From an uncultured Lachnospiraceae bacterium (GTDB taxonomy: Bacteria > Bacillota > Clostridia > Lachnospirales > Lachnospiraceae), in assembly GCA_910578715.1 (NCBI GenBank), contig CAJTRL010000006.1:31917-95916 (forward strand): 64,000 bases of DNA, given 5' to 3'. Shown here one piece after another: positions 52,725 through 61,040 of this stretch. A program made the position numbers and the translations under genes. Positions within the stretch are counted from its first letter, which is position 1. Every line of letters begins with the position of its first letter. The notes beneath the pieces were generated by a model. The model made no database searches and was not told where the DNA came from. It saw nothing but the letters and a program-made list of their open reading frames with translations.

Positions 52725-54074
52725 ATGAACAAAATTACGTTTGACTACTCCAAAGCGGCTTCCTTCGTGAAAGATAACGAAGTGAAATCCATGAAGAAGC
52801 TGGCTCTGGATGCAAAAGAAGTACTCGTAAGCAAAAACGGCGCCGGAAACGATTTCCTGGGATGGATTGATTTGCCGGTCGATTACGATAAGGATGAATT
52901 TGCAAGAATCAAAAAAGCAGCCGAGAAAATTCAGAGCGATTCGGAAGTGCTCTTAGTCATCGGAATCGGCGGTTCTTATCTCGGCGCGAGAGCCGCAATC
53001 GAATTTTTAAGACACAGCTTCTACAATGTTGTGGATAAATCCATTAGAAAGACGCCTGAAATCTATTTTGTCGGAAATTCTATCAGCTCCACTTATATCA
53101 GACATTTAATCGATGTCATCGGCGACAGAGATTTTTCCATTAATATGATTTCCAAGTCAGGCACGACGACAGAGCCCGCAATCGCATTCCGTGTCTTCAA
53201 GGAGATGGCCGAAAAGAAATACGGCAAGGAAGGCGCAGCAAAGAGAATTTATGCAACTACCGATAAGGCAAAAGGTTCCCTGAAGAATCTTGCAACCGAA
53301 GAAGGCTATGAGAGCTTCGTCGTACCGGATGACGTGGGCGGCCGTTTCTCCGTACTCACTGCCGTTGGCCTGCTGCCTATCGCCGTATCGGGCGCGGATA
53401 TCGACAAACTGATGGAAGGTGCGGCGGAAGGCAGAAAAATGGCATTGAATGCGCCTTTTGAAGAAAATGACGCTCTGCAGTATGCGGCGCTTCGGAATAT
53501 TTTATTGAGAAAAGGCAAAAATATTGAAATTCTCGCCAATTATGAGCCCAGCGCACACTATGTTTCCGAATGGTGGAAGCAGTTATACGGCGAGTCCGAA
53601 GGAAAAGACCAGAAAGGTATTTTCCCAGCAAGCGTAGACCTGACCACGGATTTGCATTCCATGGGACAGTTCATTCAGGACGGCGCGCGCATTATGTTTG
53701 AAACGGTATTGAACATCGAGACAAGCAGAGAAGAAATCTTAATCGGGGAAGAACCCGTTGATTTGGACGGCCTGAACTATCTTGCCGGAAAGAGTGTGGA
53801 TTTCGTAAACAAGAGCGCGATGAACGGTACGATTCTTGCTCATACCGATGGACAGGTTCCGAACTTTATCGTTAATATCCCGGAAGTAAATGAGTTTTAT
53901 CTTGGCGAATTGTTCTATTTCTTTGAATTTGCCTGCGGCGTCAGCGGTTATTTACTCGGCGTAAATCCGTTTAATCAGCCGGGTGTTGAAAGCTATAAGA
54001 AAAATATGTTCGCATTACTTGGCAAACCGGGTTATGAAGCCCAGAGAGAAGAGCTTTTGAAGAGATTAGGTTAA
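52725..54074 (+). CDS. pgi: Glucose-6-phosphate isomerase
   Basis: 449 residues, cytoplasmic, interconverting glucose-6-P and fructose-6-P. IGIGGSYLGARAAIEFL, SKSGTTTEPAIAFRVF, VGGRFSVLTAVGLLP and a catalytic Glu in the QLYGESEGKDQKG region are present. It is the short firmicute type. Monocistronic, with its own promoter, leader hairpin and terminator. AAAGGAGAG precedes the ATG. Confidence 0.97.
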   Translation: MNKITFDYSKAASFVKDNEVKSMKKLALDAKEVLVSKNGAGNDFLGWIDLPVDYDKDEFARIKKAAEKIQSDSEVLLVIGIGGSYLGARAAIEFLRHSFYNVVDKSIRKTPEIYFVGNSISSTYIRHLIDVIGDRDFSINMISKSGTTTEPAIAFRVFKEMAEKKYGKEGAAKRIYATTDKAKGSLKNLATEEGYESFVVPDDVGGRFSVLTAVGLLPIAVSGADIDKLMEGAAEGRKMALNAPFEENDALQYAALRNILLRKGKNIEILANYEPSAHYVSEWWKQLYGESEGKDQKGIFPASVDLTTDLHSMGQFIQDGARIMFETVLNIETSREEILIGEEPVDLDGLNYLAGKSVDFVNKSAMNGTILAHTDGQVPNFIVNIPEVNEFYLGELFYFFEFACGVSGYLLGVNPFNQPGVESYKKNMFALLGKPGYEAQREELLKRLG

Positions 54075-54133
54075 GGCTGAGAGAAAACACAGATATTCAT
54101 GTGACAAAATGTGTGCCCGCCGGACGCACCCAT

Positions 54134-54172
54134 AAAATCCACCAGATTTTCAGTAAATTTGGTGGATTTTTT
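54134..54172 (+). terminator. Terminator after pgi
   Basis: AAAATCCACCA (54134-54144) pairs with TGGTGGATTTT (54160-54170), followed by further T. Confidence 0.8.
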
Positions 54173-54208
54173 GGCATAATAAGGACAGGAAATAAAGGGG
54201 TGGGGAGA

Positions 54209-54790
54209 ATGACAGAGGGTGAACTCAAAAATCGAAGAATCATCATTAAAGATATGGAAAATGACCAGCTTATTGCAGATACGCAGATTATCCGCTATAA
54301 CAGTCTGTCCAATTCCGTTATGATTAGCGCCGCCAGTTTTCAGGAGAAAAAATTTTACAACATTTCCGCCATTATTTTCACAGATAAAGGGCTGTATGAG
54401 TCTTACGGCACAATCAGAGGCGTTGTTACGGGAAATGAAATCGAAGTATTTCTTGGCAAAAGCAAAGAAAAGGAGGACCGGGCCAAGACAAGATACCCGA
54501 TTTCCGTGGAAGGAAACGTCAAGGGCATCTACATAGACAACAAAGAAGTTTCCCTTCACCGGGGTATTCACATCGAAACGCTCAACATGAGCGCAAACGG
54601 CGTTTTAATCAAAGCGGATGCCGGTTCCTTTGACGTGGGCGAAATTTTTACGCTCGTTCTGGAAATCGGTAAAGAAACGCTGGAGCTGCAATGTGCCGTT
54701 GTAAGAATCCACAAGAGCGATGTATTGCTTGACGAATACGGCTGCCGGATTGATGAAATCCGAATTGCGCAAAGAGAGGAGCAGACATGA
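54209..54790 (+). CDS. PilZ-domain c-di-GMP receptor (YcgR-like)
   Basis: 193 residues: an N-terminal beta-rich YcgR-like domain (1-88) and a PilZ domain with both c-di-GMP motifs, R91xxxR95 in RAKTRYP and NMSANG at 126-131. It can therefore be expected to bind c-di-GMP; YcgR-type proteins slow the flagellar motor. The start at 54209 follows GGGGTGGGG. The longer frame back to 54101 would read through the pgi terminator. ATGA overlap with the HD-GYP gene, which degrades the same nucleotide. Confidence 0.88.
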   Translation: MTEGELKNRRIIIKDMENDQLIADTQIIRYNSLSNSVMISAASFQEKKFYNISAIIFTDKGLYESYGTIRGVVTGNEIEVFLGKSKEKEDRAKTRYPISVEGNVKGIYIDNKEVSLHRGIHIETLNMSANGVLIKADAGSFDVGEIFTLVLEIGKETLELQCAVVRIHKSDVLLDEYGCRIDEIRIAQREEQT

Positions 54791-55872
54791 ACACAGGAGA
54801 TTTAATGGAGCTTCCCATCGAATATTTGTGGGAAGGGCTTGTGCTGAAGAACGATATTTTCAATCATACGGGTGCGGTTCTGCTGCTTCCTAAGGGAGAA
54901 ACCGTTACCGCCCCGAAGCTGAACAGGCTATTAAAATTTTACGGAAAAGACAAATATATTATGGTGCATGAAGATACCTATCTGGAAATCATGGCGGACG
55001 AACACGCTTCTTACGAAGCGCGCCAGGAGATGATGGAACAGTATATGGGATATACGAAACTGCACCGGAATATCGGAAATATTTTTCATGCTTCCAATAT
55101 CGAGTCCTGGCTGACCAGCGCACAGATGGAGCCGATAGTCGAAGCGATTTCTTCCAGGCTTGAAAAATTTGACCCGATTATGATTTTTTCCTGTATCAAC
55201 TTTCCCCGCCCGATGGATGAGGGACTCCAGCGCCACTCCCTGAATGTCGCTTTCTTAAATGGCATCCAGGCCGAATGGCTGAATCTGGAACCGGAAGATG
55301 TAAAGATTTTTACCCTTGCCGGATTACTACATGATATTGGCAAAACGATGATACCGGAAGAAATTCTGAACGCGCCCCGTAAATTGACGGACGACGAACT
55401 GAAAATTATGCGCATGCACCCTCTTTATTCGGACAGACTGCTTGGCTCCAAATTCGGGGAACAGGTAAGACTGGCTGCCAGACATCACCATGAAAAGCTG
55501 AATGGCAAAGGCTATCCGGACGGCATCGGAGAAGATGAAATAGACCTCTGTGCCAGAGTCACGGCTATTTCCGATATCTACGACGCCATGGTTTCCGCCC
55601 GGTGCTATAAAGGCGCAAGACTGCCCCTCAATGTTCTCGATATGTTTTACAGAGAAGAGTTTGACGGTCTCGACCGGGGCCTTGTCATGCGTTTTCTGAA
55701 AAGCATGCGTTTAAAGTACACAAACAAATCCGTTATCATGTCTGACGGGGAAAAGGGCATTATCCGTTATATTCCTCCAAATGATGCGGGACATCCCATC
55801 GTCCAGCAGGAAGAGCTCATCCGTCAGGCTGACGAAACATGGTACTGCCGGGAGATGGCGGCGATTTATTAA
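54787..55872 (+). CDS. HD-GYP domain c-di-GMP phosphodiesterase
   Basis: 361 residues. An unassigned N-terminal domain (1-135) is followed by HD-GYP with His150, His182-Asp183 in LLHDIGKTMIPEEIL, HHHEKLNGKGYPDG (233-246) and ARVTAISDIYDAMVS. All metal ligands and the GYP signature are present, so it is probably active, hydrolysing c-di-GMP to pGpG or GMP. No membrane segment or receiver domain; input is via the N-terminal domain or the coupled PilZ protein. It converges with the ECF operon, overlapping its last gene by 4 bp. Confidence 0.9.
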   Translation: MNTGDLMELPIEYLWEGLVLKNDIFNHTGAVLLLPKGETVTAPKLNRLLKFYGKDKYIMVHEDTYLEIMADEHASYEARQEMMEQYMGYTKLHRNIGNIFHASNIESWLTSAQMEPIVEAISSRLEKFDPIMIFSCINFPRPMDEGLQRHSLNVAFLNGIQAEWLNLEPEDVKIFTLAGLLHDIGKTMIPEEILNAPRKLTDDELKIMRMHPLYSDRLLGSKFGEQVRLAARHHHEKLNGKGYPDGIGEDEIDLCARVTAISDIYDAMVSARCYKGARLPLNVLDMFYREEFDGLDRGLVMRFLKSMRLKYTNKSVIMSDGEKGIIRYIPPNDAGHPIVQQEELIRQADETWYCREMAAIY

Positions 55873-56687
55873 CCCTGAATCTGCCGCCTGTTCTCTATGA
55901 ACGCCGCAACCTCTCTGAGGTCAAATGTATTTTGTGTCATACCAATCTGACTTGCAATTCTGACCAGCGCCGGTTGTTTTAACATAGCCTTGCTCATAAT
56001 TTCTTTTTCAAAAAAGACGTCTTTTGTCTTTCCGTCGGCAATGACTTTTTTCTGACACATGACGATTACGCGGTCATAGTTTTCCGCCACAAATTCCATA
56101 TCATGGGTAATGGTTACGATTGCTTTCCCACGTTTTGTCAATACTCTGTTCAGCTCCGACAGTCTTTCCAGTCCGTCCAGGTCCTGCCCCGCCGTCGGCT
56201 CATCAAAAATCATAACGTCGCAGTCGCTCGCAATCACGGATGCAATCGTAACAAATTTCCGAATGGACAGCGGAAGGTCATACGGATTCATTTCCAGATA
56301 CGGACCGATTCCCGTAAGCTCCGCCGCATCATTCACGCGCCTTTCACATTCTTCTATCGGCATTTTTCTCTTTTTCAGTCCGTATTCAACTTCTTTATAT
56401 ACCGTCGCATTGAAAATCTGGTCTTCCGGATTCTGAAAAACATATCCCGCCTTTCTTGCCATTTGTGCGGTGGTATACTTTCTGGTCGATTCCCCCTGAA
56501 TCAGCACATCGCCTTCACAGGGTTTCGTCAGGCCGTTCAGCATTTTGACGGTAGTTGTTTTTCCCGCGCCGTTCTGACCTATAATCGCGATATTTTCTCC
56601 GGCTTCAATGGAAAAACTGACGTCATCCACGGCCAGATATCCGTTGGGATATCGAAATGATATATTTTTAACTTCTACAAGCGCCAT
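55869..56687 (-). CDS. ecfA2: ECF transporter ATPase EcfA' with non-canonical signature
   Basis: 272 residues. Walker A GQNGAGKTT, Walker B VMIFDEPTAGQD. The signature reads LSIRKFVTIAS, not LSGGQ, as in a recognised group of ECF ATPases that pair with a canonical partner. It overlaps that partner gene by 13 bp. Last gene of the nucleoside operon. Confidence 0.9.
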   Translation of the reverse strand: MALVEVKNISFRYPNGYLAVDDVSFSIEAGENIAIIGQNGAGKTTTVKMLNGLTKPCEGDVLIQGESTRKYTTAQMARKAGYVFQNPEDQIFNATVYKEVEYGLKKRKMPIEECERRVNDAAELTGIGPYLEMNPYDLPLSIRKFVTIASVIASDCDVMIFDEPTAGQDLDGLERLSELNRVLTKRGKAIVTITHDMEFVAENYDRVIVMCQKKVIADGKTKDVFFEKEIMSKAMLKQPALVRIASQIGMTQNTFDLREVAAFIENRRQIQG

Positions 56688-57553
56688 TTTTTTGTGTCCT
56701 TCCTTTTACTTTCCATCACGTCTTTGATTCCGTTTACAGTTTCTTCCACGGTAACGGGAATCCCTTTCGTATTAATTCCCATGCCTTTCAGTTCTTTGTC
56801 TATTTTCGTGCATTGAGGAAGCCGTATATGATATTTTTCACATAGGGGATTTGAAAAAATTTCTTTTGGAGTACCTTCCATAACGGCCTCTCCCTTATGC
56901 AGTACGATAACATGGTCTGCGTATTCCGCAATCTGTTCCATTTTATGTTCCACGAGCACGATGGTCTTACCCATCGTTTTCATCAGCTTAATGACTTCAA
57001 ACACATCGTCCGTGCTCTGGGGGTCCAGCTGGGAGGTCGGCTCGTCGATAACGAGGACAGGCTGCCCCATAATAAGAATTGCGGCAAGGGCTACCCTCTG
57101 CTGCTGCCCGCCGGAGAGCTGAAATGGATTTCTGTCCCGAAATTCTTCTATTTTGGTCATCCGCATTATCTCTTCCACGCGCCGGATAATGATTTCCCGC
57201 TCGATTCCCATATTTTCCAGCCCATATGCCAGTTCTTCAAAAACCGTCTTCGCAATACCGCTTATCTGCGTAAAAGGATTTTGAAACACAAAACCGATAT
57301 CCAGCGCCGTACTCCCAATCTCTTCTTTCTGCACATCTTTGCCGTTCACGATAACTTCTCCCGAAATCTCTCCTTTATAAAATTTCGGAACAAATCCGCG
57401 AATCGCGTTGCACAGGGTCGTCTTTCCGCTTCCGTTCGCACCGATAACCGCGCACAGTTCGCCCTCTTTAACGTGCATACTGATATTTTTTAATACCGCC
57501 TCTTCGGAAATAGGATATTTATATGTGAGATTTGTTATTTGAATACTATCCAT
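56675..57553 (-). CDS. ecfA1: ECF transporter ATPase EcfA
   Basis: 292 residues. Walker A GANGSGKTT, signature LSGGQQQRVALAAIL, Walker B VLVIDEPTSQLD. C-terminal extension of about 60 residues. The ATG at 57553 follows GGAGGG and overlaps ecfT by 19 bp; the long frame extending to 57988 is only the shadow of ecfT. Confidence 0.9.
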   Translation of the reverse strand: MDSIQITNLTYKYPISEEAVLKNISMHVKEGELCAVIGANGSGKTTLCNAIRGFVPKFYKGEISGEVIVNGKDVQKEEIGSTALDIGFVFQNPFTQISGIAKTVFEELAYGLENMGIEREIIIRRVEEIMRMTKIEEFRDRNPFQLSGGQQQRVALAAILIMGQPVLVIDEPTSQLDPQSTDDVFEVIKLMKTMGKTIVLVEHKMEQIAEYADHVIVLHKGEAVMEGTPKEIFSNPLCEKYHIRLPQCTKIDKELKGMGINTKGIPVTVEETVNGIKDVMESKRKDTKKWRL

Positions 57554-58302
57554 AAAATGATTTTCCCTCCTATCGCCAGAATCACTGCCGCTATCATCAG
57601 TCCTCTGATAATTTTGTCCGTCTGCATATCCGGAATGACTCTTATGGAAGTTTTCCGGCACGGCGCGGAAAATGCCCTGGCTTCCAGCGTAATCGCCCGT
57701 TCCTCCGCATTGACTATCGCATTTAAAATCAGGGGACCGATGGACGGCAGAAAGGCTTTTGCCCTTACAAGCATATTGCTTTCCATTTCGATTCCACGAG
57801 ACTTCTGCGCTTCTAAAATAGCCCCCATGCGCTTTATCATCTGCGGTATAATATTGGCCGTAGACATCAGGACATATGTTACCGTCGGCGGCACTCCTCT
57901 TTTCTCCAGTACAGCCATCAGACTTCCCAAATCGATTAACCGAAATCCCAGGATGGCGGCCGAGCCCGCCCCAAAGAGGCGGGAGCATAATTTAACAGCC
58001 TGTCCGAATCCTTCCCTCGTAACCTGGAAAACACCGTATTTCCAGATAATGTCTTCTCCGGGAATAAAGAATATCTGAAGCACAAAGCAAAGGGCACACA
58101 TCCAAAGTATCGATTTGCACCAGAGCTTAAAATAAGATGTAAATTCACCAAACCCCGCCGCGATAAACATCATCATGACAACACAGACGACGGAAACTTT
58201 ATAATCGTATACAACGGAAATGACCGCCAGGGCAGCAACAATATACAGAATTGTCAACGGATTTAATTTCTGAGTCCGTCCCGTCTCTTTTTGCACATTC
58301 AT
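57535..58302 (-). CDS. ecfT: ECF transporter transmembrane protein EcfT
   Basis: About 255 residues with five to six membrane helices and the coupling helices bearing the two Ala-Arg-Gly-type motifs (EAQKSRGIEMES and ALTLEARAFSAP-like ITLEARAF). It holds the S component and the two ATPases. The ATG at 58302 (MNVQKETGR) is preferred; an ATG at 58314 abuts the ribosome site. Confidence 0.88.
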   Translation of the reverse strand: MNVQKETGRTQKLNPLTILYIVAALAVISVVYDYKVSVVCVVMMMFIAAGFGEFTSYFKLWCKSILWMCALCFVLQIFFIPGEDIIWKYGVFQVTREGFGQAVKLCSRLFGAGSAAILGFRLIDLGSLMAVLEKRGVPPTVTYVLMSTANIIPQMIKRMGAILEAQKSRGIEMESNMLVRAKAFLPSIGPLILNAIVNAEERAITLEARAFSAPCRKTSIRVIPDMQTDKIIRGLMIAAVILAIGGKIILWIVFK

Positions 58303-58323
58303 ATGAATTACCATACCTTTCTC

Positions 58324-59040
58324 TTATTCCGCTTTCCGTTCTTCTATTTTCTTTTCTTCTGCTTTCTTTTCCTCTGCTTTCTTTTCTTCTGCGTTCTTTT
58401 CTTCTTTCTTTTCTCCTGTTTTCTTTTCTTTCGCTTTTTTCCGCGCTTCTATAAAAATATGCCCGTTGGAAAACTTATACAGATATCTGTCGGACATACC
58501 CTTAATAACGAGATAGGGAACGAGCAACGCGATAAATTTATCCGGAATCTCCGAGATAAAGTTTCCGATAACAAGCGCCAGCCAGAACGGAACACCCATC
58601 GTCCTCATCGCCGCAACAATCATGGAGTTTGTCGAACCGTCAAATCCGCCGAAAAACGTCAGCACAACAAAAATAGTTCCCAAGACTCCCATCAAAACAA
58701 CCAGCGCGCCCGAAAGAATAAATCTTTTCATGTTGATAAACATGCCTTTTCTCGCCATAAATCCCGCCGTAATGCCGAAAATACAGGACACTATCGCATA
58801 CGGCATTGCAATCGGATGCGTCAGGGAAACCATAATGTTGCTTAAAGCTCCCGTTAATCCGCCTACCCACGGGCCGGCAATCAAAGCTATCAGGAAAGTG
58901 CCTATCGAATCCAGGTAAATTGGCAGGTGCAGCGTTCCGGCCAATGTCGAACCTACATAATTAATGGCAATCGCAATCGGAATTGTTAAAATGGTTATCA
59001 AATTAAAATCTGCCTTAATACCTTTTCTTTCGTTATTCAT
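58324..59040 (-). CDS. ECF transporter S component (probable nucleoside-specific)
   Basis: 238 residues with six membrane helices (residues 12-190) of the ECF substrate-binding type, including LHLPIYLDSIGTFLIALIAGPWVGGLTGALSN. The C-terminal 40 residues are a low-complexity Lys/Glu/Ala tail of EEKKA-type repeats encoded by 15-nt tandem repeats. Being in one operon with a nucleoside hydrolase and ribokinase points to nucleosides as cargo. GGAGGAAAAC precedes the ATG. Confidence 0.82.
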   Translation of the reverse strand: MNNERKGIKADFNLITILTIPIAIAINYVGSTLAGTLHLPIYLDSIGTFLIALIAGPWVGGLTGALSNIMVSLTHPIAMPYAIVSCIFGITAGFMARKGMFINMKRFILSGALVVLMGVLGTIFVVLTFFGGFDGSTNSMIVAAMRTMGVPFWLALVIGNFISEIPDKFIALLVPYLVIKGMSDRYLYKFSNGHIFIEARKKAKEKKTGEKKEEKNAEEKKAEEKKAEEKKIEERKAE

Positions 59041-59059
59041 ATGTTTTCCTCCTCAAATA

Positions 59060-59120
59060 GTAATCTGCTTTATCATTATCTGCTTTAACGTAATCTTTTT
59101 TATAACAATCTTCTTTTATG
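59060..59120. repeat. Four imperfect 15-nt tandem repeats upstream of ecfS
   Basis: Units based on TAATCTGCTTTA plus three bases run from 59061 to 59120 in the gap between the nucleoside hydrolase stop and the ecfS ribosome site. The last two units are more diverged. Confidence 0.55.
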
Positions 59121-59146
59121 AACTCACTTCTTCTTATATTTTCCCT

Positions 59147-60109
59147 TTATCCCTGAATTGTTCTGACGATTTCGAGATACTCCGGGAACAAATAACCAAA
59201 AAATATTTCAAAAAACTTTTTGGTGTCGGCGCTGACGGCAACTTTACAATTTATCCCTTTGTCCGTAAACTTCGTAACAGGATATACGACGGAAGCGCCG
59301 TCGCACAATCCCTGTGTTTCCACTTCCACAAAAGCGTCTATTGTATCAAGCACATTTTCATCCAGTAAATATGCCGTTACCAATGCGTCGCAGAGCTCAC
59401 AGCCCAGTTTCTGTCCATATCCCCAGTGTGCATCCGCATATACTCTGGTAACTTTATGAATAAACCGTGACGCCGGCGTATGAATCTGATACAATAATTC
59501 TCTCAGCACAGGGTCAAGCCAGACATATTTTGTCGCGTCCAGGCCAATCATTACGAGATTATTAAATCCCGCCTGAAATACGATTTTCGCGGCTTCCGGG
59601 TCCACCCAGAAATTAAATTCCGCATGGGGCGTTACATTTCCGCCGTAAACGGCTCCTCCCATAATAATGACTTCCTTCACATTGCTTACAAATTCCGGGT
59701 CTTTCTGCACCGCCTCCGCGATGTTGGTAAGCGGTCCAATCGGTACCAGCGTAATCTCTCCTTTTTCTTCGCGGACTTTCCGAATCAGGAAATCCGCGGC
59801 GCTTTCCTCTTCCGGCATTCTGTCACTGTCTGTCATGCCGATATTTCCAAGCCCGTCGTCTCCATGGCAGTCCGCCGGCATACTGTTTTCCCGCACCAGG
59901 GGTTTTCCGTTTCCTTTATAAACAGGAATATCCGCTCTTCCCGCCACATCCAGAATCTTAAAGGCATTTTTCGTCACCTTTTCAACATCCACGTTTCCGT
60001 TTACCGTCGTGAGCGCAAGAACATCCAGTTCTTCTTTTGCCGATAATGCGAGCAGAATCGCCAGTGCATCATCTATTCCGGGGTCCGTGTCAATTATGAT
60101 TTTTCTCAT
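59147..60109 (-). CDS. Nucleoside hydrolase (IunH family)
   Basis: 320 residues. Splits ribonucleosides to base and ribose. The Ca-binding DTDPGIDDALAI (Asp7, 9, 13, 14) is at the N-terminus, and TLVPIGPLTNIAEA, IIMGGAVYGGNVTPHAEFNFWVDPEAA and the late Asp in CELCDALVTAYLL follow. Whether it prefers purine or pyrimidine nucleosides is not decidable here. The ribose product would be phosphorylated by the adjacent ribokinase. Confidence 0.94.
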   Translation of the reverse strand: MRKIIIDTDPGIDDALAILLALSAKEELDVLALTTVNGNVDVEKVTKNAFKILDVAGRADIPVYKGNGKPLVRENSMPADCHGDDGLGNIGMTDSDRMPEEESAADFLIRKVREEKGEITLVPIGPLTNIAEAVQKDPEFVSNVKEVIIMGGAVYGGNVTPHAEFNFWVDPEAAKIVFQAGFNNLVMIGLDATKYVWLDPVLRELLYQIHTPASRFIHKVTRVYADAHWGYGQKLGCELCDALVTAYLLDENVLDTIDAFVEVETQGLCDGASVVYPVTKFTDKGINCKVAVSADTKKFFEIFFGYLFPEYLEIVRTIQG

Positions 60110-60122
60110 TTTCGTTCTCCTT

Positions 60123-61040
60123 TCATTCCTTCCATATTGTCTGTACCTCCTCCATTGTCGGAATCGACGTCTGCGCTCCTTTTCTGGTTACCGCAATGGA
60201 AGAAACTTTTTGTCCCAGCACAATTGCCTCTCCATAAGGTTTCCCCTGACTGAGCGCCAATGCAAATGCCGCCGTAAAACTGTCTCCGGCCGCCGTCGTA
60301 TCGAGCGCTTTCACCTGATAGGGACCGAAAAATTCTTCCCTCTCTTTATTAACCATCAGACAGCCTTCTTTGCCGAGCGTAACGATGACATTTTTCACGC
60401 CTTTGTCAATCATGACTTTTGCTCCCTTTACAAGCTCCGCCCTCGTTTTCAGGTCCATACCCGTGAGAATTGAAAGTTCCGTCTCATTCGGCTTAATAAT
60501 GTCAATGCCGCTCCAGAAATGTTCCGGCAGACCGGGAACCGCGGGCGCCGGGTCAACAATTACTGTTTTTCCTTCCTTTACTGCCATTTCTTTCACATAC
60601 TCGACAACGTCAAGAGGTATTTCAAACTGCATGATGACGATATCGCTTCTTCTAATAATATCCGCCTTTTCATCAATCAGTTCTTTTGTAACCAGCCCGT
60701 TCGTTCCAGCGATAATAATAATCGAATTATCTCCGTCGTCATCGACCGCGATAAAAGCCTGTCCCGTCGTGCCTTCCTCTATCCGCCTGATTCCCGACGC
60801 GTCCACATGAACGCTTTGCAGATTATGTAGAAGCGCGTCTCCCGCCGCGTCTTTTCCGACCGCTCCTATCATCGTAACGTCTCCTCCAAGTTTCCCGAGC
60901 GCGTAGGCCTGATTGGCTCCTTTTCCTCCCGAAACCCGGCTGATACTCCTTCCTGAAACGGTCTCGCCCCGTTCCGGCATATGCGGCGTTTCAATGACGA
61001 CATCCATATTCAGACTGCCGACTACTACAATTTTTTGCAT
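60123..61040 (-). CDS. rbsK: Ribokinase
   Basis: 305 residues, PfkB family. VVGSLNMDVVIETPHMPERGETV, SGGKGANQAYALGKLGG, and the catalytic DTTAAGDSFTAAFA with its anion-hole Gly-Asp. Phosphorylates ribose from nucleoside cleavage. It overlaps the upstream fusion gene by 16 bp. Confidence 0.94.
   Translation of the reverse strand: MQKIVVVGSLNMDVVIETPHMPERGETVSGRSISRVSGGKGANQAYALGKLGGDVTMIGAVGKDAAGDALLHNLQSVHVDASGIRRIEEGTTGQAFIAVDDDGDNSIIIIAGTNGLVTKELIDEKADIIRRSDIVIMQFEIPLDVVEYVKEMAVKEGKTVIVDPAPAVPGLPEHFWSGIDIIKPNETELSILTGMDLKTRAELVKGAKVMIDKGVKNVIVTLGKEGCLMVNKEREEFFGPYQVKALDTTAAGDSFTAAFALALSQGKPYGEAIVLGQKVSSIAVTRKGAQTSIPTMEEVQTIWKE

Noticed and set aside
54150..54180. TAAA-N15-GGCATAAT upstream of the PilZ gene as a sigma-28 promoter.
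   Set aside because: The -10 does not match GCCGATAT, and the stretch is part of the pgi terminator.
56675..57988. Extended 437-residue version of the EcfA protein.
   Set aside because: The first 145 residues are a low-complexity shadow of ecfT in another frame; the ATG at 57553 has a good ribosome site.
58302..58314. A recurring start context AAAGG-Y-ATGGTTATTNAT-ATG at several genes (near 5064, 12118, 38108, 58302, 63347), which looked like a new initiation motif.
   Set aside because: It is explained by pairing of AGAAAGG(N)GTGAT-like sequence with the 3' tail of 16S rRNA. The upstream ATG or GTG is too close to the ribosome site to be used, so it only matters for choosing starts.
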